Below the pieces are notes generated by a model, which was not told the origin of the DNA, searched no databases, and worked only from the letters and a program-made list of their open reading frames with translations. DNA of 64,000 bases from Stigonema ocellatum SAG 48.90 = DSM 106950 (GTDB taxonomy: Bacteria; Cyanobacteriota; Cyanobacteriia; Cyanobacteriales; Nostocaceae), in NCBI GenBank assembly GCA_016903675.1, contig JADQBA010000007.1, positions 1 through 64,000 of the forward strand, given 5' to 3'. The position numbers were made by a program, and so were the translations under genes. Below are positions 43,193 through 53,024 of this stretch, one piece after another; position 1 is the stretch's first letter; every line of letters begins with the position of its first letter.

Positions 43193-44104
43193 ATGAAAAC
43201 TTATTTTTGGAGAGGTTTATCCATTTCAATCATTATAACTCTATCATTAGGGGGCTTCCAAAAAGCAAATGCAACTGGGCTAGGGATAGCGAGTGATTAC
43301 AACGTTTTCACTTTTGGAGACTTCAACGAACAAAATACAGATATTGAAGGAAAGTTAGCTGCTGGTGGCAACATCAATTTTGTTGGTAATAGTATCGGAA
43401 ATAAACTTGCTGCTAACAGTGGTAATGTATTAGTTGCTGGAAAAAACTTAACTCTGACTAATGGGCAAGTAAATAATGGCAACGCCATTTATGGAGGTAA
43501 TGCCTATATTAGCAGCGAAGGATTTACAAATGGAAAAGCGAGTAGGGGTAATCCTATTGATTTTTCTGCCGCAGCACAAGAATTAAAATCATTGTCACTA
43601 GATTTAGCTTCCTTATCTGCTACAGGTAATACAAAAGTTCAGTATGGCGGTATTAGTCTCACAGGTACTGACAGTCAGTTGAATGTTTTTAACCTTGACT
43701 CTTCTACTTTATCTAATGCAAACAATTTTCAAATAAATAGCAACGCTGGTTCAACGGTCGTTGTCAATATTAGTGGTACTAGTGTGTCACTGAAAAACTT
43801 TGGATTCAACATATTGAATACAGATAAGCAACACATTTTGTACAACTTCTATCAAGCTACAAGCATAACTGACTATAATGTTGGTATTGAGGGTAGTATT
43901 CTCGCGCCTCTAGCTAATTTCGCATTCAACGGCGGGAATGTTGAGGGCAATGTAATAGTAAATTCGCTGACAGGAGTTGGAGAGTCTCACAATTACTTGT
44001 TCCAAGGCAATTTGCCATCTAAGAGAAAGGTTCCTGAACCTAACAATTTGTTAGGTCTAGGATTAATAGCTGCAATCTTGAGATTATCTCGTGGTCAACA
44101 ATGA
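43193..44104 (+). CDS. Choice-of-anchor A family exported protein with PEP-CTERM tail
   Basis: The 303-residue protein has a signal peptide (SISIIITLSLGGFQKANA) and a beta-rich domain with the choice-of-anchor A pattern: ASDYNVFTFGDFNEQNTDIE, GKLAAGGNINF, and later GIEGSILAPLANFAFNGGNV plus EGNVIVNSLTG. The end VPEPNNLLGLGLIAAILRLS is a PEP-CTERM anchor. In other bacteria this domain appears with several different surface anchors, hence the name. It is likely displayed at the surface or in the sheath. The upstream region is very AT-rich. Confidence 0.85.
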   Translation: MKTYFWRGLSISIIITLSLGGFQKANATGLGIASDYNVFTFGDFNEQNTDIEGKLAAGGNINFVGNSIGNKLAANSGNVLVAGKNLTLTNGQVNNGNAIYGGNAYISSEGFTNGKASRGNPIDFSAAAQELKSLSLDLASLSATGNTKVQYGGISLTGTDSQLNVFNLDSSTLSNANNFQINSNAGSTVVVNISGTSVSLKNFGFNILNTDKQHILYNFYQATSITDYNVGIEGSILAPLANFAFNGGNVEGNVIVNSLTGVGESHNYLFQGNLPSKRKVPEPNNLLGLGLIAAILRLSRGQQ

Positions 44105-44168
44105 CCTGTTAGATTACTCCGTTAGGTCTTGGCTCTTACCCATAGCTACAAGCTATTTGCTCTGCGTG

Positions 44169-45158
44169 CTATGAGTTTCGGTCAATGGGTAAGTTCAAAC
44201 CTGACCGTAGGGGGTTGCTACGGTTGTGAAATCCGCCAACTTCTGCTAATGTATAAAGAGGTCGGCGTTTGACATCTTCGTAGATACGTCCGATGTACTC
44301 ACCAAGGATACCAATACTGAATAACTGGACGGCTCCCATAAAGAATATGGCCACCAGAATAATCGTAAATCCGGTTAAAGGCGAATGGGGGATAAAAATC
44401 CGCCAACATAGCACTAGCATAGCCATTAAAGTTGCCATCATGGCTGTCAGCAACCCAAGATAGCTAGAGACTCGCAGTGGCACTTTTGAGAAGGATACCA
44501 AACCATTAATCGCTAAAGCCAAGGATTTGCTAAAGGTGTACTTAACATCACCAGCAAAGCGGGGATCGCGCTCAAACTGAATAAACGTTTGCCGGAAGCC
44601 AACCCAAGAGCGCAAACCCCGAATATAGCGGTTGTGTTCTGGCATACTATTTAGAACATCTACCACTTGCCGATCCAAAAGACAAAAATCGCCAGTATCC
44701 GTCGGAATGTCTACATCTGCAAGCTTTTTCAAAAGGCGATAGAATACATAGGCGGTAAAGCGCTTGAACCTGCTCTCCTTGCGGCGTTGGGTTCGCACTG
44801 CGTAGACAACTTGATAACCTTCTCGCCACTTTTCAATCATATCTGGAATTAGTTCTGGCGGATCTTGTAAATCAGCGTCGAGGATGACTACCACTTGACC
44901 CCGGACAAAGTTAAGACCAGCTGTAACAGCGATCTGGTGTCCAAAGTTGCGTGCTAGACTTAGATAGCAAATACGCGAGTCTGTTTCATGGAGGTTTCGC
45001 AGTAGTTGCAGCGAGGAATCTTTACTGCCATCATTGACTAAGATTAATTCTACCGAATCATCCAGCCGATCCATGACACCACTAACTCGCCGATACATTT
45101 CTGGAATTGTTTGTTCCTCATTGTAGATGGGAATCACAAAGGAATACTTCGGGTGCAT
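44169..45158 (-). CDS. Family 2 glycosyltransferase (polyprenyl-phosphate sugar transferase, GtrB/DPMS-like)
   Basis: The 329-residue protein has a GT-A domain with FVIPIYNEEQTI, LILVNDGSKDSS, the metal-binding VVILDADLQDPPE and the acceptor segment TDTGDFCLLDRQVV. Two carboxyl-terminal membrane helices follow (YLGLLTAMMATLMAMLVLCW and TIILVAIFFMGAVQLFSIGI). This is the layout of GtrB and bacterial dolichol-phosphate-mannose-like synthases, which load a sugar from a nucleotide onto polyprenyl phosphate. The gene upstream, a multi-spanning mannosyltransferase-like protein, would then use the lipid-linked sugar; the pair is separated by a heptamer repeat. Confidence 0.9.
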   Translation of the reverse strand: MHPKYSFVIPIYNEEQTIPEMYRRVSGVMDRLDDSVELILVNDGSKDSSLQLLRNLHETDSRICYLSLARNFGHQIAVTAGLNFVRGQVVVILDADLQDPPELIPDMIEKWREGYQVVYAVRTQRRKESRFKRFTAYVFYRLLKKLADVDIPTDTGDFCLLDRQVVDVLNSMPEHNRYIRGLRSWVGFRQTFIQFERDPRFAGDVKYTFSKSLALAINGLVSFSKVPLRVSSYLGLLTAMMATLMAMLVLCWRIFIPHSPLTGFTIILVAIFFMGAVQLFSIGILGEYIGRIYEDVKRRPLYTLAEVGGFHNRSNPLRSGLNLPIDRNS

Positions 45159-45181
45159 AGTTCATCAATCCTTTGAACACT

Positions 45182-45230
45182 GTTAGTAGTTAGTAGTTAG
45201 TAGTTAATAGTTAGTGGTTAGTAGTTAGTG
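45182..45230. repeat. Seven tandem GTTAGTA heptamers
   Basis: Seven head-to-tail copies of GTTAGTA, with single-base variants in copies 4, 5 and 7, fill the gap between the two glycosyltransferase genes. Short tandem repeats of seven bases are characteristic of filamentous cyanobacteria. Confidence 0.8.
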
Positions 45231-45242
45231 CTGCAATTAGCC

Positions 45243-46406
45243 CTACGCCACCCAGTCCCAACGGGCAAAGCCACTGGCGTAGTAGTAGAGCAAGATAGCG
45301 AACCACCCCACAATCGCGTATCCCCAACGAGGATGGCGGGAAAACAACAGACCAAGAGCAAGCGGTAGCGATACTATACCATAAGCGTAGCGATGGACAG
45401 AGAAGGTCGCTTTGGACGCTATGATCATTGCCAATGAGCAAAAGCCGAAGGCTACAGCAACATTGCTTAGGGAACTACGTAAGCGCCACAACAAATAGCC
45501 ACCACCAAAGACCATGACAACTTTAGTCACACCATCTCTACCCAAGGTAACAGCATCCCGAAGTATATCCGACCAAGGTGTTTGCGTCCATGCTTTTTGT
45601 ACATGGACGAATGCCAAGGGGTCTGCAAAACGAATACCGCAATAAATACTAAATAAAAGCAGCCCCAACCCTGTGGCGAGACCTGCGACATAGGCTATTG
45701 GAGGTCTGCGTTCTCTCCAAGCCGTGAGGAGAAAGGTGGGTAAAAGCGTGATCCCTGTGGCTCGAGTCGCGCTAGCCAGAGCACCCCAGAAAGCAGCCCA
45801 AGCATACTGGCGGTTGTCGAATGCTCGCAAAGCCGCTGTGGTGATCAACAAATACACTCCCTCAGTATATATAACTGTACCGTAGATAGACAACGGGCAC
45901 CAAGCTAAAACAGCGGTTACCCACCGCGCAGCACTGATACCATGACGCTCTTGTGCCCATTGGTACAAAATGAGCATCGCACCAAGGAACGCCAAGTTGT
46001 TCACAAGTGTGCCCGCTACATCAAACGGTAAGCCAAGCATCATGACAAAGCGAATGAGCAATGGAAAAATGGGAAAGAACGCAACAGAATGCTGCTGTCC
46101 ATCATTTGCATAGTCATAGCCTACGGTGGCGATCCTCTTGTACCATTTACCATCCCAATGTGAGAATAGCTCCCAGCCAGGTTTGGGAACAAAGCTAGGA
46201 AGAAAATCCAGCGGATTTGGAGGTTCCCAGTCGGGGTGTGTAGGTGACGTGTTATGTAAAGGAGTCAGAATCTGTATTGCGACGATAATTAAAAGTCGGC
46301 TCACAAGCCACATTGCAATGACAAAAATGAATCCTTTCGCCTTTGTGTTGGCTTTCACCCAAGAGTGATTACTTATTGTTTCTGATGAATTTATATTATT
46401 GGTCAT
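45243..46406 (-). CDS. Membrane mannosyltransferase-like protein (PIG-V-like, GT-C fold)
   Basis: The 387-residue protein has about nine membrane helices and the GT-C-type loop motif FSHWDGKWYKRIATVGYDYA after the first helix. That loop carries the Asp expected for a lipid-phosphate-sugar-dependent transferase, and AFFPIFPLLIR and GTVIYTEGVYLLI follow as in PIG-V-related bacterial proteins. It should transfer a sugar from a polyprenyl-phosphate donor to an acceptor on the outer side of the cytoplasmic membrane. It is upstream of the GtrB/DPMS-like gene, which could make the donor. Confidence 0.82.
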   Translation of the reverse strand: MTNNINSSETISNHSWVKANTKAKGFIFVIAMWLVSRLLIIVAIQILTPLHNTSPTHPDWEPPNPLDFLPSFVPKPGWELFSHWDGKWYKRIATVGYDYANDGQQHSVAFFPIFPLLIRFVMMLGLPFDVAGTLVNNLAFLGAMLILYQWAQERHGISAARWVTAVLAWCPLSIYGTVIYTEGVYLLITTAALRAFDNRQYAWAAFWGALASATRATGITLLPTFLLTAWRERRPPIAYVAGLATGLGLLLFSIYCGIRFADPLAFVHVQKAWTQTPWSDILRDAVTLGRDGVTKVVMVFGGGYLLWRLRSSLSNVAVAFGFCSLAMIIASKATFSVHRYAYGIVSLPLALGLLFSRHPRWGYAIVGWFAILLYYYASGFARWDWVA

Positions 46407-47056
46407 AGCTAAACAAGGATTTGATCTGCGATTCAGTTGCTACTTTGACAGGACTTACCCACAGGTATTGGAAAGACGAACCACACAAGAGTTGTCTGAG
46501 GGGCGGTGAGTAAGGCACTTACTCGAAATACATTTCCAGCCGTCAAACTCAAATCCCTTGTCGTAGTCGTAACCCACCAACACACGGCCCAAAGCGTATT
46601 TTTCTGGATCTCCCTTTAGGGAGAAATGAGAGTTTGACAGGATTTTTGCCTAAGTCATATTTGAGTTTGGAAAGCGGCAAAATTAAACAGCTGATACTTA
46701 GAGAGTATTTGATTGTTGTATCAGTATAATTAAATACTTTTTTCATAAAGTTTTTTACCGTGTAATGACGCAAAATGGAAGTTTTGAAGTCCGCACAGGC
46801 GGGTTTTTTTCCTGTACCTGCACCTGTGTCCGGTATAGAATGAAATCTGATTTTTCAGACATTTTCTTAGATTTTCCGGAAAAATTTATATAAATTGTAC
46901 TTTACAGCACGAGAATTTATGGTTAAGTTATCTATTAAGTACTAAAATGAAAATAATTACACAAAATTTATATATCAAACCCTTATCCACACTAGAACCT
47001 CGTGTGTAAATAATTCTGTTCAATTACTTACTCTTTCCCCCCACACCCCCACACCC
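46407..47056. other. Gap with a degraded coding scrap and a candidate terminator
   Basis: At about 46463-46650 on the minus strand an open stretch reads GDPEKYALGRVLVGYDYDKG and FEFDGWKCISSK without a start codon, and a second frame (46549-46773) overlaps it. A frameshift may have split a small gene that I do not recognise. At about 46782-46808 the plus strand has GTCCGCACAGGCGGG followed by seven T, a short stem with a U-run, with no plus-strand gene before it. That could be the end of an unknown small RNA. Confidence 0.25.
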
Positions 47057-48301
47057 CTACACCCCTTCCTTCTTTCCCATCGCTACCCCTGCTAAATAAG
47101 CAGTTGTCCAAGCACTTTGGAAGTTAAATCCGCCAGTGACACCATCAATATCCAAAATTTCTCCAGCAAAGTGAAGACCTGGAACTATTCTACTTTCCAT
47201 TGTTTTAAAGTTGACTTCTTTAAGGTTGACACCACCACAGGTGACAAATTCTTCTTTGAAGACTCCTTTACCGTTGATTAAGTATTGTCCTTGGGTGAGT
47301 TCTTGCACTAACTGATTGAGTGTTTTGTTAGATAGTTCTGCCCATCGGTCTTCTGTTGCAATTCCTACAGCGGAAATGATATACTGCCAAAGGCGGTGGG
47401 GTAAATCAGCGCCGCGATGCAATGCGATCGCCCGTTTTGCCGATTCATTCTTGACTGCTAATAATTTCTGCCGCACTTGTTCTTGGGTCAGAGGCGGTAG
47501 CCAATTAATGAGTAAAGTGGCTTGATAGTGACACTCGTGCAGCACTCTCGCACCCCAAGCAGAAAGTTTCAGCACAGATGGACCACTCAAACCCCAATGG
47601 GTAATGAGCAATGGTCCAGTTTGTTCTAGTTGGGATTTTCCTGGTAAGGTTAAGCGTAACCCCACGGATTCGACGCTGACACCAGCTAGCTTCCTCAGAT
47701 TTTCATCCCTAATGTTGAAGGTAAATAAAGAGGGGACTGGTGGGTTAATTGTATGTCCCAAATCCTGAGCTATTTTATACCCAACAGGATTACTACCTGT
47801 AGCCAATATCAGGCGATCGCACTCCAAAGTATGTCCTGACTTTAGAACTACCTCAAAGTTATTTCTGAGTATTTTTGCAGATGAAACAGGTATCCCTGTA
47901 CGCAATTCAACTCCCGATGCCTTTGCAGCATCCATTAAACATCTGACAATAGTTTCTGAAGTATCTGTAATGGGAAACATCCTGCCATCAGCTTCGGTTT
48001 TTAGCGGCACTCCGTGGGTCGCAAACCACGATACGGTATCTTGAGCTTGAAAGCGAGTGAAGGCACCTAATAGGGCTTTTCCACCTCTAGGGTAATTTTG
48101 CACCAACCTAGATGGGTCAAAGCAAGCGTGGGTGACGTTGCAGCGTCCGCCACCAGAAATACGAACTTTAGCCAGTGGTTGGGAACTGGCTTCGAGTAAA
48201 GTAACTTGAGTGTGGGGATGAGTTTCAGCAGTAGCGATCGCGCTAAAAAAACCTGCTGCTCCACCGCCCACAACTACTACCCGTAGCGGTTCCACTGTCA
48301 C
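47057..48301 (-). CDS. BaiN/HI0933-family NAD(P)/FAD-dependent oxidoreductase
   Basis: The 414-residue flavoprotein has the FAD motif VVVVGGGAAGFFSAIATAE, the family signature RISGGGRCNVTHACFDP, NYPRGGKALLGAFTRF, and the carboxyl-terminal FAD contact DIDGVTGGFNFQSAWTTAYL. BaiN is named for a reductase acting on bile-acid intermediates, but cyanobacterial members have no known substrate. It is convergent with nothing close and starts 72 bases from the rubredoxin stop. Rubredoxin lies directly upstream on the same strand, so the two may be co-transcribed and exchange electrons; this is inference. Confidence 0.9.
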   Translation of the reverse strand: MTVEPLRVVVVGGGAAGFFSAIATAETHPHTQVTLLEASSQPLAKVRISGGGRCNVTHACFDPSRLVQNYPRGGKALLGAFTRFQAQDTVSWFATHGVPLKTEADGRMFPITDTSETIVRCLMDAAKASGVELRTGIPVSSAKILRNNFEVVLKSGHTLECDRLILATGSNPVGYKIAQDLGHTINPPVPSLFTFNIRDENLRKLAGVSVESVGLRLTLPGKSQLEQTGPLLITHWGLSGPSVLKLSAWGARVLHECHYQATLLINWLPPLTQEQVRQKLLAVKNESAKRAIALHRGADLPHRLWQYIISAVGIATEDRWAELSNKTLNQLVQELTQGQYLINGKGVFKEEFVTCGGVNLKEVNFKTMESRIVPGLHFAGEILDIDGVTGGFNFQSAWTTAYLAGVAMGKKEGV

Positions 48302-48373
48302 TTGAAGTATAATGAGGTATTACATTTCTTATCCTAGCGGATGGTAAGCCGCCTTGTGAGCGTAGAGCTGCTT

Positions 48374-48538
48374 TTATCCCTCCTCCAGGTCGAATTGGTC
48401 TTTTGTCGCTCCACATACTGGACATACCCAGTCGTCTGGGATATCTTCAAAAGGTGTTCCCGGTGCTATTCCGCCATCTGGATCCCCTACTTCTGGGTCA
48501 TATTCATAAGCGCAGACGGCGCATACATAGTTTGCCAT
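48374..48538 (-). CDS. Rubredoxin
   Basis: This 54-residue gene encodes a soluble Fe(SCys)4 electron carrier. The two knuckles are YVCAVCAYEYDPEVGDP and DDWVCPVCGATKDQF, giving the four iron-binding Cys at about 6, 9, 39 and 42. PGTPFEDIP between them is conserved in rubredoxins. Unlike the membrane-bound RubA of cyanobacteria it has no carboxyl-terminal transmembrane helix, so it is cytoplasmic. The ATG at 48538 is preceded by GGGAGAGAAAC. It is upstream of the BaiN-like flavoprotein on the same strand. Confidence 0.95.
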   Translation of the reverse strand: MANYVCAVCAYEYDPEVGDPDGGIAPGTPFEDIPDDWVCPVCGATKDQFDLEEG

Positions 48539-48686
48539 GTTTCTCTCCCAAAATTTATTTATTTACAGCAGTGGTGAATTCAATTGACCACATTGTAGAT
48601 TTGGGGTTATCCCCAACCCTACGGTAATATTGTTTACCCGACTGAAATTCGCTCTTCAGTATTCCATTATGGTCGAAAAGTGTTAA

Positions 48687-50716
48687 ATTTACGACAAGGG
48701 GTTTGTTTTCGTCCCTGGATGGGCTGAAGATCGAGCAGGAGTAGGAAAACAAAGACGTCTGTTTACCGCAGGACAGGTTATAGATCGACAAATTGGGTCT
48801 GTTTTCACGAATAGCTCTTTGTCTTTAAATTACGGGTATGGGCTAGTTTATACCAATCTGACTGAGCCTGGGATGAGTGGTGGACCGGTATTAGATACCC
48901 GTGGGCGCGTGATTGGAATTCACGGACGAGCGGAAGTAGAAGAGATTAAAGATAAAGCTGGTCAGACTCGTCTGCTCACACTAGGTTTCAGTTTGGGTGT
49001 CCCGGTCAGCACCTTTTTGAGTCAGGCGCAGGTGGTCGGGATAAAACCGGAGTTACTGAAAGTAGAGACTTCTTCGCCACCACCACTGACCGAGGAAGAG
49101 AAAAATTCAATCTCTGAGGTTTTGCTCAAGGTAGAAAAACCGAGCAACAGCGCTGATGCCATTGACTGGGCGAATTATGGCTGGCAGGTAGCCCGAATTG
49201 ACGATGAACATAAAGAGCAAGGAATTAAGGCGCTTGACCGAGCTATTGAACTCAAGCCTAACTTTTATCAAGCTTGGTATCTACGTGGCTTTATGCTAAT
49301 GAGTAAAAAAGAATATCCAGAAGCTATAAAATCCTGGGATAAAGCCACGCAAATCGAGCCGGGATTTGGTCCTGCTTGGCGTTTGCGCGGCTTGACGCTT
49401 GTCACGTTGAAACGATACCAAGAGGCGCTAGAGTCCTTTGACCGGGTGATTAAACTTGACCCCAACGACCTGTCTGCTCAGATATTCCGCAGCATAATAC
49501 TATCAGGATTAAACCGTTTCCCAGAAGCGCTCGATGCCTCCAATCAAGTCCTGAAAAGCAATCCTGTCTCTTGGGCGTACTTCGCTCGGGGTGTGGCTCG
49601 TATAGGGCAAAAAGACTTCAAGGGAGCGCTTGCTGATTTAAATGAGGCTATTCGCCGGAATCCGGAATATATTGAAGCCGGAGCTTACTATTTTCGGGGC
49701 GTGCTGCGTGCTGAGCAAAAAGACTTCAAGGGAGCGCTTGTCGATTTAAATGAAGCTGTGCGTCTCGAACCTGAAAATGTTGACCATACTAAATTTCGTG
49801 GGAATGTCCGCCTCCAATTGCAAGACTATAAAGGAGCGATCACAGATTACACCGAAGCTATTCGTATGAAGCCTGACGATGCTGATGCCCACTTAAATCG
49901 GGGTGCGATTCGCATTTTGCAAAAAGACTTCAAGGGAGCGCTTGTCGATTTAAATGAGGCTATTCGCCGGAATCCGGAATCTATAGAAGCCAGCGCTTAC
50001 TATCTTCGGGGTGCGATTCGCATTTTGCAAAAAGACTTCAAGGGAGCGATCGCAGATTATACCGAAGCTATTCGCCTGAAGCCTGACGATGCTAAAGCCT
50101 ATTACTTGAGGGGTGCGGTTCGCTTTAAGCAACAAGACTTCAAGGGAGCGCTTGCCGATGTTAATGAAGCTGTGCGTCTCAAACCTGAAGAGCTTGACTA
50201 TACTAAACTTCGTGGGAATGTCCGCTCCCAACTGCAAGACTATAAAGGAGCGATCGCAGATTATACTCAGGCATTAGGTACCCAAGCATCTTCTGGCGTT
50301 GGTATTCAGTTAGAAGTCAATCCCCAAACTAAAGTGCTGACAGTTGTAAAGGTGATCGAAAACTCTCCATCTCAGAAAGGAGGCATAAAAGTAGGGGATC
50401 AAGTTCTGGCAATTGATAGTCAACCTACGACAAAAATCAGTTCAGAACAGGCGATCAAACTGATTCGCGGTCAGATAGGTACTCAAGTTACTCTGCGAAT
50501 TGCCCGTGCAGACAGAAATACCCCAACATAACGCTTACTAGAACACCGCTCCCAGCATTTGCTGAAGTCTACTACAAACGAGGTCTGGCTCGTGCTCAAT
50601 TGAGAGACAATCAGGGAGCACGTCAGGATTTTCAACAAGCCGCAGACCTCTCTAAGCAACAAGGAAAAACGGAGGATTACCAAAAAGCACTGGCTAGAAT
50701 CAAAGAGCTTCCGTAG
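48687..50716 (+). pseudogene. Trypsin-like/TPR/PDZ protein, front truncated and frameshifted near the end
   Basis: The open frame begins after a stop at 48684 with no ATG and reads VFVPGWAEDRAGVGKQR, then LVYTNLTEPGMSGGPVLDT, which is the end of a trypsin-like domain with the Ser nucleophile (GMSGGP). The His and Asp of the triad are absent, so the front is lost. About ten TPR units follow (KDFKGALADLNEAIRRNPE type), then a PDZ domain (VIENSPSQKGGIKVGDQVLA). At about 50528 the frame shifts: the frame from TTG 48819 stops at 50531, while another frame continues ITLTRTPLPAFAEVYYKRG and ends with ALARIKELP-stop at 50716. A truncated product of 570 residues may still be made, but without a start codon of good quality. 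Confidence 0.75.
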
Positions 50717-50781
50717 TGGTTAAGTTAAAACAAAGTATAAGATTGCACAAGTTCGTGACGATGGGGAAAATGAGGTCTATC

Positions 50782-50821
50782 GTTCGTAGTTGCGCTTTAG
50801 CGCTAAAGCGCAACTACGAAC
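50782..50821. repeat. 40-bp perfect palindrome
   Basis: GTTCGTAGTTGCGCTTTAGC (50782-50801) is immediately followed by its exact reverse complement (50802-50821), with no loop. It lies in a gap without a gene. It could be a mobile repeat (REP-like) or a cruciform. Confidence 0.75.
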
Positions 50822-50925
50822 TAAAACACTACGAATTTATGAAAGGTTATATTATAGCAGATTTATCTGCGTTCATCTGCGGTTTTGAATTCTTAATATA
50901 CTCCACCCAATTGAAAACCGCTGTA

Positions 50926-50953
50926 GTAGAGACGCGATTAATCGCGTCTCTAC
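50926..50953 (+). terminator. 28-bp perfect palindrome followed by T-run
   Basis: GTAGAGACGCGATT (50926-50939) and AATCGCGTCTCTAC (50940-50953) pair perfectly and are followed by TTTTT on the plus strand. It sits between the ends of the plus-strand TPR gene and the minus-strand peptidase gene, so it fits a terminator for the former. Similar GAGACGCG repeats are dispersed in cyanobacteria, so a repeat origin is possible. Confidence 0.55.
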
Positions 50954-50957
50954 TTTT

Positions 50958-52742
50958 TCACCGAACACTTGTGAGTGGCACACCTAACCACCCAGCAAAA
51001 TTTTCTTGCTGGGTAGAATCAGGATGAGTTACGGGTTTCACTTGATACCTGGTTGGACGTGGGTAAGCTAAGGTGACAGGATAAGTGCGCAGTTCCTCTT
51101 GATGGAAAACCGTCACTTGGATAGTGTCGCTTGGTTGGTAATCTTTGAGGCGATCGCTTAATTGACTCGTCGTCACCCTGATCCCATCAATTGCTAGCAT
51201 CTCATCCCCAGGGTCAATTCCGGCTAATTGTGCAGGTGAACCCGCCTCAACAAACTTGATTAACTCCCGACCATTCTCAGTACTTGCCTTCACACCAAGG
51301 TAAGGTTCTTCCTCCGTATCTGCTACCAGTTGTAAGCCAAAAGCTTCCAGGTAATCATTGAAGGGCAAATCATCAGTACCATCAATGTAGCGGGCAAAGA
51401 AATCAGATAAATCTATTTTCGCTACAGATTCAATGACTTGCTGCAATTGTTCTGGGGTGTAGCCAAGTTCGTCTAGGCCAAATTGCTGCCACATTATCCT
51501 CATGACATCATCAAGCGATCGCTGATTTCTATGCAGTGAACGAATCAGCAAATCTAGCAATAAAGACACCATTTCCCCTTTTAAATAATAAGACATTTGG
51601 GAATTGCCGCTATTGGCATCTTGACGATATAGCTTAATCCAAGCATCAAAACTCGACTCCGAAAGGGATTGCACCTTGCGCCCAGGCGTAGTAAGGAACC
51701 TGGTAATTTCCTTACCTGAATTACTCAAGAATGACTTAGCATCATAAATTCCTGACCGTAAAGGAATCAGTAAGTCGTAGTAACTCGTTGTTCCCTCACA
51801 AAACCATAGGGATGGTGTATAATTTTCCTGGTCATAATCAAAAACTTCTAGTGCTTTGGGGCGAATGCGCTTGACGTTCCATAGGTGAAAGAACTCATGT
51901 GCCACCAATTGCATAAAGCGAACATACTTCTCGCGATCGCGAAATCCAAACCGCTGATAAACTAACGAGCAGCAGTTTTTATGCTCCAAACCTCCATAAG
52001 CTTGGGAAAATAGATGTAACAGAAACACATATCTTTGATATGGTAAACCGCCAAACATCTTGGCTTCCACTGCGATAATTTTCTTAATATCAGCAATTAT
52101 CGGTTCTGCTGAGAAATTACCCTGCCCCCAGATTGCCAATTCATGGGGTTTTCCTAATACCTCAAAGTGATACAACTGGTGGCTACCAATCTCGAAGGGA
52201 CTATCTACAAGGGTATCAAAATCACTTGCGCAGAAAGTATTGGCTTGCCCTGGAACCGAAGGTAATGCCGTTGTTACCTGCCATTCTGGGCGTGGAGGTA
52301 TGATAGTAACTTGAGTAAGTTGCCCTTCCCAGCCGGGTAGTCTAAAAAACAATGCTGCACCATTGAAATAGCCGTGGGTTGCATCCAAGTGATTTGTCCG
52401 CACCGACAGATCATTTGCAAAAATGCGGTAATGGACATTTACACTTGTATTCCCTCTTGTCTCTACTTGCCAGTGATTCTTACTAACTTTCCGCCAAGCC
52501 AAAGGCTTCTTGTCGGCAAAAGCTGCAAAATCCTGTAAATGTCTGGCGTATTCCCGCACTAAGTAGGAACCTGGTGTCCATACTGGTAGTTTCAAATCGA
52601 GAATCGGCGATGGGAAACCCACAAGGCGCAAAGTCACCTCAAACAGGTGAGTTTCTGGGTGGGGCATTGCCACTTGGTAATGAATTGTCGGTAAACTTTC
52701 CTCAACAGTGATGTTGGGGCGAAGTGCAGTTGCTTCAGTCAT
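50958..52742 (-). CDS. M61-family metallopeptidase with PDZ domain
   Basis: The 594-residue protein belongs to the glycyl-aminopeptidase family M61. The zinc motif is LVAHEFFHLWNVKRIRP (His282, Glu283, His286), and the third zinc ligand Glu is in LWFCEGTTSYYDLL (about 316). The amino-terminal beta domain (MPHPETHLFEVTLRL, LPVWTPGSYLVREYAR) and GGLEHKNCCSLVY are standard for M61. The PDZ domain (about 495-560, VEAGSPAQLAGIDPGDEMLA) probably recognises substrate ends. No signal peptide is visible, so it should act in the cytoplasm. Its end nearly abuts a palindromic terminator. Confidence 0.93.
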   Translation of the reverse strand: MTEATALRPNITVEESLPTIHYQVAMPHPETHLFEVTLRLVGFPSPILDLKLPVWTPGSYLVREYARHLQDFAAFADKKPLAWRKVSKNHWQVETRGNTSVNVHYRIFANDLSVRTNHLDATHGYFNGAALFFRLPGWEGQLTQVTIIPPRPEWQVTTALPSVPGQANTFCASDFDTLVDSPFEIGSHQLYHFEVLGKPHELAIWGQGNFSAEPIIADIKKIIAVEAKMFGGLPYQRYVFLLHLFSQAYGGLEHKNCCSLVYQRFGFRDREKYVRFMQLVAHEFFHLWNVKRIRPKALEVFDYDQENYTPSLWFCEGTTSYYDLLIPLRSGIYDAKSFLSNSGKEITRFLTTPGRKVQSLSESSFDAWIKLYRQDANSGNSQMSYYLKGEMVSLLLDLLIRSLHRNQRSLDDVMRIMWQQFGLDELGYTPEQLQQVIESVAKIDLSDFFARYIDGTDDLPFNDYLEAFGLQLVADTEEEPYLGVKASTENGRELIKFVEAGSPAQLAGIDPGDEMLAIDGIRVTTSQLSDRLKDYQPSDTIQVTVFHQEELRTYPVTLAYPRPTRYQVKPVTHPDSTQQENFAGWLGVPLTSVR

Positions 52743-53024
52743 TTGTATTTATGAGTATAAAGTTCTGAGTCATTAGTCAATAGTAGTTAAGTAAGTCGGG
52801 ATGAATAAACACAACTTTCTGGTTAGTAGAGGCACAAGCAAGAGCGCCCCTACATTTGTTAGCAAGGCATTGCGCCCCTACAGTTGTTAGAGTATCTAAA
52901 CAATCCTAACAAAATTTAACATGGTGACGTTTATTTCCGCCAAGCTACTTAATAGTCAATAGTTTACAATCAATAAATCACCAACTATGGACTATAGAAT
53001 ATTGACTGTGGATTAGGGACTCAG
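52743..53024. repeat. Gap with GCGCCCCTAC-type repeats
   Basis: Two GCGCCCCTACA(T/G)TTGTTAG units occur (about 52848 and 52871), inverted relative to GTAGAGGCACAAGCAAGAGC next to them. This is the same dispersed family as at 42960 and 59613. No gene or promoter is recognised. Confidence 0.35.

Noticed and set aside
50716..51027. 103-residue plus-strand frame
   Set aside because: It runs through two perfect palindromes and the end of the peptidase gene and has no protein-like composition.
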